From NCBI GenBank assembly GCA_025774865.1, contig JALGZO010000580.1:1-22189 (forward strand): a DNA stretch of 22,189 nt, given 5' to 3'. Position numbers and translations under genes: made by a program. A model generated the notes under the pieces. It was not told where the DNA came from. It ran no database searches and was given only the letters and a program-made list of their open reading frames with translations. The stretch's first letter is position 1. Each line of letters starts with the position of its first letter. Positions 14,989-22,189 of this stretch are shown here, piece after piece. This DNA comes from a bacterium. GTDB taxonomy: Bacteria; ARS69.

Positions 14989-16007
14989 CCTCCCCCGCCC
15001 TCGACTCCTCCCCGGGGGGCCGCGACACCGCCTCCGAGCTCCTCCCGCACCCGGTGGCCCACCTCCTCCATCGGATGGGCAGCCTCGTCGCGGAGCAAGC
15101 CCGTGAGCCGCGAGGAACCGGCGGCGCGTTCCTCCATCCACTCCGCCGCGAATCGGCCGTCGCGGATCTCGTCCAGGATCCGCCGCATCTCCTCGCGCGC
15201 CGCGGCACCGACGAGACGCGGGCCGCGCGTGAGTCCGCCGTACTTCGCGGTGCCCGAGATCCGCCCCCGCATCCCGGCCGGTCCCTCGCGAGCCACGATG
15301 TCCATGATCTGCTTGAGTTCCTGAACGCACGAGTAGTAGGCGATCTCCTCTGCGACCCCGCCCGAAACGAGCGTTTCCCACGCTGCCCGTATCAACTCGA
15401 CGACGCCGCCGACGAGAACCACTTGCTCCGCAAAGAGGTCGCTGACCACTTCCTCTTCGAGGTTCGTGGTAAGGAGTCCGGCTCGAGTCATCCCAAGAGC
15501 CGCCGCGTACCCGAGGGCTCGGGTCTCGGCCGAACCGGTGGCGTTCCGCACGATCGCGAAGAGTCCGGGGAGCCCGCGGCCCTCGAGAAAGCGTTCACGC
15601 AGCAGGGTCCCGGGGCCGAGCGGCCCGACGAGCGCGACGTCGAGATCTTCGCGGATCGCGAGGGGCTCCTCCCGGACCGCGAATCCGTGCGCGAGCACGA
15701 GGAGCGCACCTCGCTTCACGCGCGGACCGATCGACCCTTCCAGCACGCCCCGCTGAGCCTCGTCGGGAACGAGCACGGCGACGACATCGCAGGCTTCGAG
15801 CGCTTCGAGCGGACTCGGCTCGAATTGCTCCGCCCGAGCCCGAGCTCCGGACGGGCCCCCGGGCCGCACAAACACGCGGACGTCGAGCCCGGCGTCCCGG
15901 AGACAGAGCGCCTGCGCCGACCCCTGGTTCCCGAAACCGAAAACGCCGACGGTCGCCCCCTGCAGAGACGTAACGTCGGCGTCGGCGTCGCGCAGAATGC
16001 GCGTCAT
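14985..16007 (-). CDS. Ketol-acid reductoisomerase (IlvC) homologue with altered active site
   Basis: The 340-residue protein aligns over its full length with class I KARI, the Mg- and NAD(P)H-dependent enzyme of branched-chain amino-acid synthesis. The Rossmann motif is GFGNQG (24-29). In class I numbering His107 (AHGF), Asp190 and Glu194 (SDLFAEQ), Glu230 (QELK) and Ser251 (RISGTAKYG) are present. The catalytic lysine of the usual APKAPGH is missing: this protein reads GPLGPGT, with Leu130 and Thr for His. The first glutamate of FECLHE is Ser226. Loss of a metal ligand and the active-site lysine makes normal KARI activity doubtful, so I assign no ilvC symbol. Its ATG directly follows the stop of the TPR gene with no gap; the rho promoter overlaps its stop codon. 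Confidence 0.85.
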   Translation of the reverse strand: MTRILRDADADVTSLQGATVGVFGFGNQGSAQALCLRDAGLDVRVFVRPGGPSGARARAEQFEPSPLEALEACDVVAVLVPDEAQRGVLEGSIGPRVKRGALLVLAHGFAVREEPLAIREDLDVALVGPLGPGTLLRERFLEGRGLPGLFAIVRNATGSAETRALGYAAALGMTRAGLLTTNLEEEVVSDLFAEQVVLVGGVVELIRAAWETLVSGGVAEEIAYYSCVQELKQIMDIVAREGPAGMRGRISGTAKYGGLTRGPRLVGAAAREEMRRILDEIRDGRFAAEWMEERAAGSSRLTGLLRDEAAHPMEEVGHRVREELGGGVAAPRGGVEGGGG

Positions 16008-17162
16008 CTACTCGCTGGTACCGGTGACCTCGGCCTCCTTCATCTCCTCCCACTTCATGATGTCCTGGGAAGCCTGTTCCTGGTTGCCCTTCTTCGCGTG
16101 GGCCGTTCCCCGCTTGATGTAGTAGTCCTTGTTGTCCGGCTCGATCTCGATGAGCTGGTCGAAGGCGTCGATGCAGCCGTCGTAGTCGCTGGTGTACAGG
16201 CAGCTCAGCCCGACCACGTAGAGGGCTTTCAGCCAGATCGGGTCCGTCTCGTCGTCGATCTGGTCCATGACCGTCTTGAGCGCCTGCGTCGCGGGACCGT
16301 AGTCGTCGTTGTTGTAGAACTCGATCCCGATGTTGTAGAGCTCTGCAATCTTCTCCGGCGCGATCTCGGTCGCCTTCGTTACGTGCTCGAGCGCGGTCTC
16401 GTTATCGCCCTCCGCGAACGCGAAGTCCGCAAGTTGCAGATGGGCGGCGGCACGATCCTCGGACTCGACCTGCGATCCCTCCGCCACGAGCGCGTTCAGG
16501 ATTCCCCGCAGCTTTTCGGTTACATCGGCGATGGCCACGGTGTCCCGCGCGTCCGCGCTCCGGAGTTCCTTGAGCTTCAGGTTGAGCGCGTCCCAGTAGT
16601 AGAGCGGCGCCTGCTCGTGTTCGGGATCCAGCGACAACGCCGTCTCGAACGAAGCCAACGCCGCGTCGAGGTCGTCGCGTTGCGTCTCCGTGAAACCGCG
16701 GTTCAGGTATGCGTCGATCTTCTCAGGGTAGATCTTCGTCGCGATGTCGAACTCGGCGTAGGCTTCCTCGTACTCTTCCGCCTTCACGAGCTCGAGGCCG
16801 CGGTTGAAATGAGTCTGGTAGTAGAAGAGAGCCTGCTTGTCGGCCAAGTCCGCGTGCTTGCGCGTGTTCTTGTCGTCCGAGTCCTTGCGCTCGATCAGCC
16901 AATGGAAGGACGTCCAGGCGTCCTCCCACTGACCGGTCTCGGCCATGCACCACGCGGCATAGAACCGAGCCTCAGGATCATCCGGATACTTCTCGACCGC
17001 CGCCTGGCAGTGTTTCAGCCCCTGCTCGAAGTCGCCTGTCGTCTTGGTGTAGTACTTGCAATTCGCGAGTGGATCACTCTGCGCGAAGACGGCGGTAGCG
17101 ATGGCACCCGCGGAAAGTGCCGTCATGAGCGCCGCCAGCAAGCCAGTGCGTTTCACGATCAT
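16008..17162 (-). CDS. Exported TPR-repeat protein
   Basis: The 384-residue product has a signal peptide (KRTGLLAALMTALSAGAIA, cut near AFA-QS at about residue 30) and then tandem tetratricopeptide repeats nearly to the end. Recognisable units include AVEKYPDDPEARFYAAWC, IYPEKIDAYLNRGF, IAELYNIGIEFYNNDDYGPA and LIEIEPDNKDYYIKRGTAHA. It is acidic and should act as a periplasmic or surface protein-binding scaffold; its partner is unknown. The ATG at 17162 is chosen over an in-frame ATG 18 codons upstream because GGAGGAG lies at the right distance and the signal peptide starts there. Its TAG abuts the ATG of the KARI-like gene, so the two are almost certainly co-translated. The link between an exported scaffold and a cytosolic reductase fold is unexplained. 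Confidence 0.88.
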   Translation of the reverse strand: MIVKRTGLLAALMTALSAGAIATAVFAQSDPLANCKYYTKTTGDFEQGLKHCQAAVEKYPDDPEARFYAAWCMAETGQWEDAWTSFHWLIERKDSDDKNTRKHADLADKQALFYYQTHFNRGLELVKAEEYEEAYAEFDIATKIYPEKIDAYLNRGFTETQRDDLDAALASFETALSLDPEHEQAPLYYWDALNLKLKELRSADARDTVAIADVTEKLRGILNALVAEGSQVESEDRAAAHLQLADFAFAEGDNETALEHVTKATEIAPEKIAELYNIGIEFYNNDDYGPATQALKTVMDQIDDETDPIWLKALYVVGLSCLYTSDYDGCIDAFDQLIEIEPDNKDYYIKRGTAHAKKGNQEQASQDIMKWEEMKEAEVTGTSE

Positions 17163-17218
17163 GGTCTCTCCTCCGGGGGACGGACCCGGCAGGCCGGAAC
17201 TCGGGGAGCGCCGCAAGC

Positions 17219-17248
17219 ACCTTAGTCACGAGGCCGAAGACGCGTCAA
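17219..17248 (-). promoter_or_regulatory. Possible sigma-70 promoter for the TPR gene
   Basis: Minus strand TTGACG (17248-17243), an 18-bp spacer, TAAGGT (17224-17219). The -35 matches 5 of 6 bases; the -10 keeps the first, second and last. It would give a leader of about 50 nt ending in a strong Shine-Dalgarno. Moderate support only. Confidence 0.4.
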
Positions 17249-17281
17249 GGAGGGGATTCACGCGGGTTACAACCGTTTCAA

Positions 17282-17326
17282 CCCCCATACGGGGGATCGA
17301 GTTCCGGGCCGAACCCCGCGTGGGGT
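17282..17326 (-). terminator. Tandem small hairpins after priA
   Basis: Two short GC stems follow priA on the minus strand: ACCCC/GGGGT with loop ACGC, overlapping the stop codon, and CCCCC/GGGGG with loop GTAT, followed by TTGAAACGG. The T content after the second is poor, so intrinsic termination is only possible; termination by Rho is equally plausible. Confidence 0.3.
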
Positions 17327-19857
17327 CAGAGCATGTCCAGGGGATCGGTGTCGACGATCACCTCCACGTCGGGGTGTCCCGTCAGCGGCTCCAGCGCGCG
17401 CGCGGCCGCGGCGCGCACATCTTCTCGAAGTTCGCCCTTGATGAGCAAACGTAGCCGATGCTTGCCGCGAAGCTGCGCGAGAGGAGCAGGGGCAGGCCCG
17501 AGTACCTCGATCCATCGAGAACCGTCGAGCACGGCTTCGGCCACCCGGTCTCGCACGATCGTCGCGGCGCTCTCGACGCGTGACAGGTCCGGTCCGCGCA
17601 CGAGCACGGACGCGAGGCGCGCAAACGGCGGGTAGCGCATATCCTTGCGCTGCACGATCTCCGTTTCCCGGAACGCCATATCGTCGTGCTGCGCAGCCGT
17701 TTTCAGGCACGTGTGCTCCGGGCAGCGGGTCTGGACGAGTACGTCGCCACCGAGCTCGCTCCGTCCGGCACGCCCCGCGACCTGGGCGAGCAACTGGAAC
17801 GTGCGTTCCGACGCCCGATAGTCGGGCAGATGAAGGCCGATGTCCGCGTTGACGACTCCGACCAACGTCACGCGCGGGAAGTCGAGACCCTTGGCGACCA
17901 TCTGCGTGCCGAGCAACACATCGATTTCTCCGTCGAGGAATCGGCCGAGGATGTCCTCGTGCGCGCCGGGCCGGCGGACTGCGTCCGAGTCGAGGCGCGC
18001 GAGACGCACGTCCGGGAACTGGCGGCGCAGTTCCTCCTCCACGCGCTGGGTTCCCGTGCCACGGAGGTAGAGCCTTCGTGCCCGGCAGACGGGGCAGGCC
18101 TCTGGCATCGGCGTGACGTGGTCGCAATAATGACATCGAACGCTTTCGTCGACCCGGTGATACGTGAGAGTCACGGCGCACTGACCGCAACGGATGGCGT
18201 CGCCGCACGCCCCGCACTGCACGAACGGACTGAAGCCTCGACGGTTCAGGAACAGAATGATCTGCTCCTTCTTGCGGAGCCGATCCCCGACGGCCTCCAG
18301 AAGCTCGTTCGAGAAGATGCCCTTGGTACCGCGGAGGTCGACGAGCTGTACGGCCGGGAGCGGAAGGTCGGAGACGCGGTCCGGCAGCCGGAGGATTTCG
18401 AGCTCGCCGGCGGTTCCGCGCGCGTGCGTCTCGATGTCGGGCGTGGCCGAGCCCATCACGACGACGCCTTCCTCCAGGCGGGCCCGCTCGATCGCCACGT
18501 CGCGGGCCTGGTAACGCGGCGTCTCCTCTTGTTTGTAGGCGCCGTCGTGTTCTTCGTCGAGGACGATGACTCCGACGCTCGGCAACGGCGTGAAGACGGC
18601 GGAACGCGGGCCGAGCACCACGTCGTAGTCGCCGCGGCGCGCGCCGTGCCAGATGCGCCGCCGCTCGGCGTCGGACAGACGTGAGTGGAAGACGGCCGCG
18701 CGGCCCCCGAACCGCCCACGGACCCGGGACACCGTCTGCGGCGTCAACGTGATCTCGGGGACGAGGAGGATCGACTGCCGGCCAAGGCGACGAGCTTCCG
18801 CCATCGCGCGAAGGTAGACCTCGGTCTTGCCGCTGCCGGTGACCCCGTGCAGCAGGAAGACGCGGTGACTCTTCGACCGCACGGCTTCCGCGATCGCGTC
18901 GACCGCGGTGCGTTGCGCCGGGTTCAGGTCCGGCTCCGGCACCCGGACGTGTCGTTCCACGTCGCGTCCCTCCCAGAGCTCCGTCGTCACCGTGGCGAGT
19001 CCCTTTTCGACGAGGCGGGGCACGGCGCCGCGCGAGCCCGCGAGCGAGGCGGCGAGATCACGTAGCGGGATCTCGCCACCGGCCTCGCGGAGCATTTCCA
19101 CGCAACGGGCCTGGAGCGGGGCGCGGGCGACCGCGGTCAGCGCCGGTTCCTCGGCCACGACGACGCCTCGGGCCGGCGGACCGGGATCGGAGCGCGGCGG
19201 ATCGGACGGCGCCAGGGCCGCGTCCGTCAAGCGCACGATCTTGATGCGGGGCAGACCGGTCGGCGTCCGGCCGACGACCCGTTCCGAGAGGCGCAGGCGC
19301 CCCGCGCGGACGAGCCGCTGCATCTCGCGTTGGACGTCGGCGACCCGCATCCCGAGCTTTTTTGCGAGCTTGGGAAGCGACAGCTCCTCCGCCTCGCCCA
19401 CCGTCGTGAGGATCCGATCCTCCAGGGTCTCGATCGTCTGGGCACCGAAGAGATCCCCGGCCCGGGGGGCGCCGAGGGAGAGGATCTTCTCGCGGCGCGG
19501 CGGGGCGTGTCCGGGCAACGCGGCGCGGAGGGCCTCACCCCACGAGCAGAGCGTTCGGTCGGCGATCCAGCTCGTGAGCGCGAGCAGCGACTCGTCGACC
19601 AGCGGCTCCGGATCCACGATCGAGTGCACTTCTTTGAGCTCGGCGGGGGCGTCGGGCGGGTCGAAGCCGACGACGAATCCGGTGAGCAATCGTGACCCGA
19701 ACGGCACATTCACGCGGCAACCGCGCTGCAACTGCGCGCGCAGCGGGCGCGGAATCCGGTAGGCGAACGTCTTTCGGACCGGAACGGGCAGCGCCACGTC
19801 GGCGACGGCGGAGGTGGAACGAACGGAGGCGGCTGGTTCGACGGGCGGCGGCATCAT
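17326..19857 (-). CDS. priA: Primosomal replication-restart helicase PriA
   Basis: PriA recognises stalled forks and reloads the replisome as a 3'-5' DNA helicase. The 843-residue protein (E. coli 732) shows the N-terminal 3'-end-binding domain (VALPVPVRKTFAYRIPRPL, PFGSRLLTGFVVGF) and an extended winged-helix linker with low-complexity Pro/Ala stretches that explain the extra length. The helicase core has Walker A GVTGSGKTEVYLRAM, DEEH (VIVLDEEHDGAYKQEE) and YQARDVAIERA. A zinc cluster of four CxxC pairs follows (CGAC, CGQC, CHYC, CPVC), then VLLGTQMVAKGLDFPRVTLV. I prefer the ATG at 19857 (second ATG at 19854) to an in-frame ATG at 19890, which adds a basic stretch with no homology. No clear Shine-Dalgarno was found. 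It is divergent from the porin gene. Confidence 0.95.
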   Translation of the reverse strand: MMPPPVEPAASVRSTSAVADVALPVPVRKTFAYRIPRPLRAQLQRGCRVNVPFGSRLLTGFVVGFDPPDAPAELKEVHSIVDPEPLVDESLLALTSWIADRTLCSWGEALRAALPGHAPPRREKILSLGAPRAGDLFGAQTIETLEDRILTTVGEAEELSLPKLAKKLGMRVADVQREMQRLVRAGRLRLSERVVGRTPTGLPRIKIVRLTDAALAPSDPPRSDPGPPARGVVVAEEPALTAVARAPLQARCVEMLREAGGEIPLRDLAASLAGSRGAVPRLVEKGLATVTTELWEGRDVERHVRVPEPDLNPAQRTAVDAIAEAVRSKSHRVFLLHGVTGSGKTEVYLRAMAEARRLGRQSILLVPEITLTPQTVSRVRGRFGGRAAVFHSRLSDAERRRIWHGARRGDYDVVLGPRSAVFTPLPSVGVIVLDEEHDGAYKQEETPRYQARDVAIERARLEEGVVVMGSATPDIETHARGTAGELEILRLPDRVSDLPLPAVQLVDLRGTKGIFSNELLEAVGDRLRKKEQIILFLNRRGFSPFVQCGACGDAIRCGQCAVTLTYHRVDESVRCHYCDHVTPMPEACPVCRARRLYLRGTGTQRVEEELRRQFPDVRLARLDSDAVRRPGAHEDILGRFLDGEIDVLLGTQMVAKGLDFPRVTLVGVVNADIGLHLPDYRASERTFQLLAQVAGRAGRSELGGDVLVQTRCPEHTCLKTAAQHDDMAFRETEIVQRKDMRYPPFARLASVLVRGPDLSRVESAATIVRDRVAEAVLDGSRWIEVLGPAPAPLAQLRGKHRLRLLIKGELREDVRAAAARALEPLTGHPDVEVIVDTDPLDML

Positions 19858-19982
19858 CGGAACATAGCGGCGCCCCCTTGGCGCCGGCAACCGATCTGGT
19901 TCGTATTGGAGAAACCGTCGATTGAGCGTACCCTGCGCGTTTCGATCCCGATGCCCGGCCCGACCGGATCAACGAGGAGCCC
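19858..19982. promoter_or_regulatory. Divergent intergenic region between priA and the porin gene
   Basis: These 125 bp must hold the promoters of both genes, but neither is clear. On the plus strand TTGGAG-N17-TACCCT is a weak candidate for the porin. A 7-bp inverted repeat CGGCGCC...GGCGCCG (19868-19886, loop CCCTT) lies close to the priA start. GAGGAG precedes the porin ATG at a slightly short distance. Confidence 0.3.
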
Positions 19983-21551
19983 ATGCGCGACCCGTTCCGA
20001 CCTCTCGCGCTCCTTCTGGCAGTGACACTCTTCGCCGCGGCCCCTTCCGTCGCGCAGACGGAGACCACCTCGTCCGGCGGCGAGGAGGCCGACGCCCGAA
20101 TCGAGGACCTCGAGACCTCGGCGAATGCGCGGCTCGAAGAGATCGAAGATCTGAAACAAAGGCTCCGTGAGCAAGAAGACCGGATCGCGACCCGCGACTC
20201 CCTGATTTCCGAACAGCGTCAGCGAATCGAGGAGTTGCAGCGCGCCGTGAAGGAGCAGGAAGACCGGCTCGCCGAATCCGATTCCGTCGCCGCCGAGACG
20301 ATGCAGCACATGGACGAGCTCAACGGCCTCGTCCTCGATCTCACGAACCGGCTGCTCGTCCTCGAAGACGCCGCCCCCATGGATTCGCTCAGCCAGGTCT
20401 TGATCGACCGGATGGCCCGACTCGAGGCCTCCGTGGAGGAGATCCCCGAGATCCCGCCGGATGTCGTGTCCGCGGGAAATTTCCCGGGCTCGTTCCAGAT
20501 CCCGGGTACTGGCGCGGCGCTCAAGATCGGGGGCTGGGTCCGGCTCAGTTCCGTCGTAACGTTCGACCCGCTCGGATCGGAGGACCGCTTCATCTGCGCG
20601 GAGATCCCGGTGGGAGCGGAGGACACGCAGATCGGCACCCGCACCAGCCTGTCCGCGCAGACGAGCCGGTTCAACTTCGACGTTCGATCGCCGACCGAGG
20701 TCGGCCAAATGCGGGCGTTCATCGAAGGCGATTTCGCCGGGGTCGGCTCGACCCTGCGCCTGCGTCACGCGTACGGGCAGTACCGCAGGATCATCGCCGG
20801 GCAAACGTGGTCCACCCTCGTGGACCTCAAGGCCTCCCCGGCGGAGCTCGACTTCGAGGGATTGAACGCCCGCATCCAGTTCCGGCAGTCGCAGATCCGC
20901 TGGTTCGACGGGATCGGCGACCACCTCGACGTCGCCATCGCCGCAGAGGACGCAGAACCCGATCTCACCGGCGCGGAGGGGATCAGTTACCTCCCGGATT
21001 TCACGGGTCGTCTCGTCTGGGCGCGTGATCCGAACCACGTCCAGGTGGGCGCGGTTCTGCGTCAGCTGCGGACCGAGCCGGAGCCGGGGCGGACGGCGAG
21101 CGCCTCGGGGTGGGCAGTCTCTCTCAGCAGCAAGGTCGTCGTGCCCGCGCTCGACGAGCGCGACGATCTGACGCTCGCCCTCACGGTGGGCGAGGGCATC
21201 GGGCGCTACATTACCGATCTCCGGTCGGAGGGTGGCCAGGACGCCGTCTACGACTCCACGTCCCAGGAACTGCATCCGCTTCCCGCCCTCAGCGCGTACG
21301 GCGCCGTCCACCACTACTGGTGGGGCAACCTCCACAGCACCCTCCTCTACGGCTTCGTCACCGTGGACAATCTCGAAATCCAGCCGGATGACGCGTACCA
21401 CCAGACCCAGCGCGTCACCGCCAACATGATCTACACGCCCATTCAGCGCATGGATCTCGGCGTGGAGTACATCTACGGAACACGGCGGAACAAGAACGAC
21501 GACCGGGGAAGCGCGAGACAGCTCCAGATCGCCGGCACGTTTCGCTTCTGA
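19983..21551 (+). CDS. DcaP-like outer-membrane porin with N-terminal coiled coil
   Basis: The 522-residue protein has a signal peptide (PLALLLAVTLFAAAPSVA, cut near residue 24), then a heptad-rich coiled coil from about residue 35 to 125 (RIEDLETSANARLEEIEDLK and onward). A linker leads to PGSFQIPGTGAALKIGGWVR, the entry into the beta-barrel of the DcaP / porin family, which forms trimers. The barrel ends in a terminal phenylalanine (AGTFRF), the usual recognition signal for the outer-membrane assembly machinery. DcaP-type channels pass small organic acids and similar solutes; the substrate here is unknown. The coiled coil probably trimerises and spans the periplasm. The PAS-domain gene follows 60 bp later on the same strand. 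Confidence 0.88.
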   Translation: MRDPFRPLALLLAVTLFAAAPSVAQTETTSSGGEEADARIEDLETSANARLEEIEDLKQRLREQEDRIATRDSLISEQRQRIEELQRAVKEQEDRLAESDSVAAETMQHMDELNGLVLDLTNRLLVLEDAAPMDSLSQVLIDRMARLEASVEEIPEIPPDVVSAGNFPGSFQIPGTGAALKIGGWVRLSSVVTFDPLGSEDRFICAEIPVGAEDTQIGTRTSLSAQTSRFNFDVRSPTEVGQMRAFIEGDFAGVGSTLRLRHAYGQYRRIIAGQTWSTLVDLKASPAELDFEGLNARIQFRQSQIRWFDGIGDHLDVAIAAEDAEPDLTGAEGISYLPDFTGRLVWARDPNHVQVGAVLRQLRTEPEPGRTASASGWAVSLSSKVVVPALDERDDLTLALTVGEGIGRYITDLRSEGGQDAVYDSTSQELHPLPALSAYGAVHHYWWGNLHSTLLYGFVTVDNLEIQPDDAYHQTQRVTANMIYTPIQRMDLGVEYIYGTRRNKNDDRGSARQLQIAGTFRF

Positions 21552-21611
21552 ACGCGACCCGACGCTCGACAGCGGTGCCCGTCGCGCGGCATCCTGGGAA
21601 TCGGGGGCGCC

Positions 21612-22189
21612 ATGGCGAAGACCGGATCCGACCTCGAGCGACGAGCGGCCGAGCGCATCGCTCTCCTCATGGCGGTCACCGAGGGTACGCCCGACGCGTT
21701 GTTCGCGAAGGACCTCGAGGGTCGCTACCTGATGATCAACTCGGTCGGCGCCGACTTCGTCGGCACGCCGATCGACGAGGTCCTCGGAAAGACGGACTTC
21801 GAGGTGTTCCCTCGCGAGACTGCGGAGCGGATCACGGGGCAGGATCGGGAAACGGTCCGCGACGGCCGAACACAAACCTACGAGACCGCCGCCAAGAACC
21901 CCCAGGGCCAGGCCCGCATCTATCTCACCCACAAGAGTCCGTGGCGTGACGATCGAGGCGAGGTCATCGGCGTCATCGGGGTCTCACGAGACATCACCGA
22001 GCAACGATCCGCCGAGACCGCACTGCGCGCGTCCGAGGCCGAACATCGCGCCCTCGCCGAGAAGCTCGCGAAGTCGGAGGCCCTCTGGCGGTCGATCGCC
22101 GAGAACCCGTTCGACTTCGTGGTCAAGGTGGACCGTGATCACCGCTTCACGTTCGTCAACCACCTGGCGCCCGGACTTCGCAAGGAAGA
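21612..22189 (+). CDS. PAS-domain signalling protein, N-terminal part (cut by window edge)
   Basis: The frame opens at ATG 21612 and stays open to the last base (192 codons seen). Residues about 15-130 form a PAS domain: PDALFAKDLEGRYLMINSVG, the GKTDFEVFP turn, and the closing VIGVIGVSRDITEQR of a PAS/PAC unit. A helical linker (ALRASEAEHRALAEKLAKSE) leads to a second PAS domain beginning LWRSIAENPFDFVVKVDRDH and cut at the edge. Such tandem-PAS proteins usually continue into a histidine kinase, GGDEF or sigma-54 activator output domain, which cannot be seen. There is no signal peptide or membrane helix in the visible part, so it is probably cytosolic. A G-rich stretch (GGGGGC) shortly before the ATG may serve as ribosome binding site. 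Confidence 0.88.
   Translation, partial: MAKTGSDLERRAAERIALLMAVTEGTPDALFAKDLEGRYLMINSVGADFVGTPIDEVLGKTDFEVFPRETAERITGQDRETVRDGRTQTYETAAKNPQGQARIYLTHKSPWRDDRGEVIGVIGVSRDITEQRSAETALRASEAEHRALAEKLAKSEALWRSIAENPFDFVVKVDRDHRFTFVNHLAPGLRKE

Noticed and set aside
1-22189. Mobile elements, CRISPR arrays, phage or plasmid genes
   Set aside because: No transposase, integrase, direct-repeat array or target-site duplication was seen; gene content is core and base composition looks even.

Overview
This is a GC-rich (roughly 65% by eye), densely coded bacterial window with almost no gene-free DNA; the longest gap is 237 bp, between murA and hsp20. A DcaP-like outer-membrane porin and a lipoprotein point to a diderm (Gram-negative-type) envelope. 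The order rho-rpmE-DUF1385-prfA-prmC-murA is widespread in diverse bacterial phyla. With a secreted protein that has a FlgD-Ig-like end, SelB, and very high GC3, the window looks like an uncultured or poorly sampled phylum (for example Eisenbacteria/Krumholzibacteria/Gemmatimonadota-like lineages). That placement is inference; no rRNA or other marker settles it.

Layout. (1) 92-1714 (+): a secreted protein of unknown function and a plant/fungus-type zincless Fpg/MutM DNA glycosylase, behind a possible sigma-54 promoter at the left edge. (2) 1731-4313 (-): a BsuPI-domain lipoprotein with its own promoter inside a perfect inverted repeat, then a 42-residue membrane mini-protein whose stop overlaps the GTG start of selB (selenocysteine elongation factor). 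(3) 4447-8471 (-): a protein-quality-control cluster with hsp20, a YugP-like membrane zinc protease, a 33-codon small ORF and clpB; hsp20 is preceded by a near-consensus sigma-54 promoter. (4) 8709-14787 (-): rho, rpmE (L31 with a long charged tail), a DUF1385 membrane protein, prfA, prmC and murA, the last four chained by stop/start overlaps. murA has no ATG/GTG/TTG start; an ATC codon sits exactly where the initiator should be. (5) 14985-19857 (-): priA, an exported TPR protein and, directly abutting it, a ketol-acid reductoisomerase homologue that has lost two catalytic residues. rho has a consensus sigma-70 promoter overlapping the stop codon of that gene. (6) 19983-22189 (+), divergent from priA: a coiled-coil DcaP-like porin and the start of a PAS-domain signalling protein cut by the window edge.

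Most genes are housekeeping: peptide release and its methylation, ribosomal protein L31, transcription termination, peptidoglycan precursor synthesis, replication restart and protein disaggregation. I see no mobile element, CRISPR array, rRNA or tRNA. The points most worth checking are the promoter embedded in an inverted repeat ahead of the lipoprotein, the missing murA start codon next to a G8 run in prmC, the catalytically altered KARI paralogue, the sigma-54 site ahead of hsp20, and two small ORFs coupled to selB and clpB.
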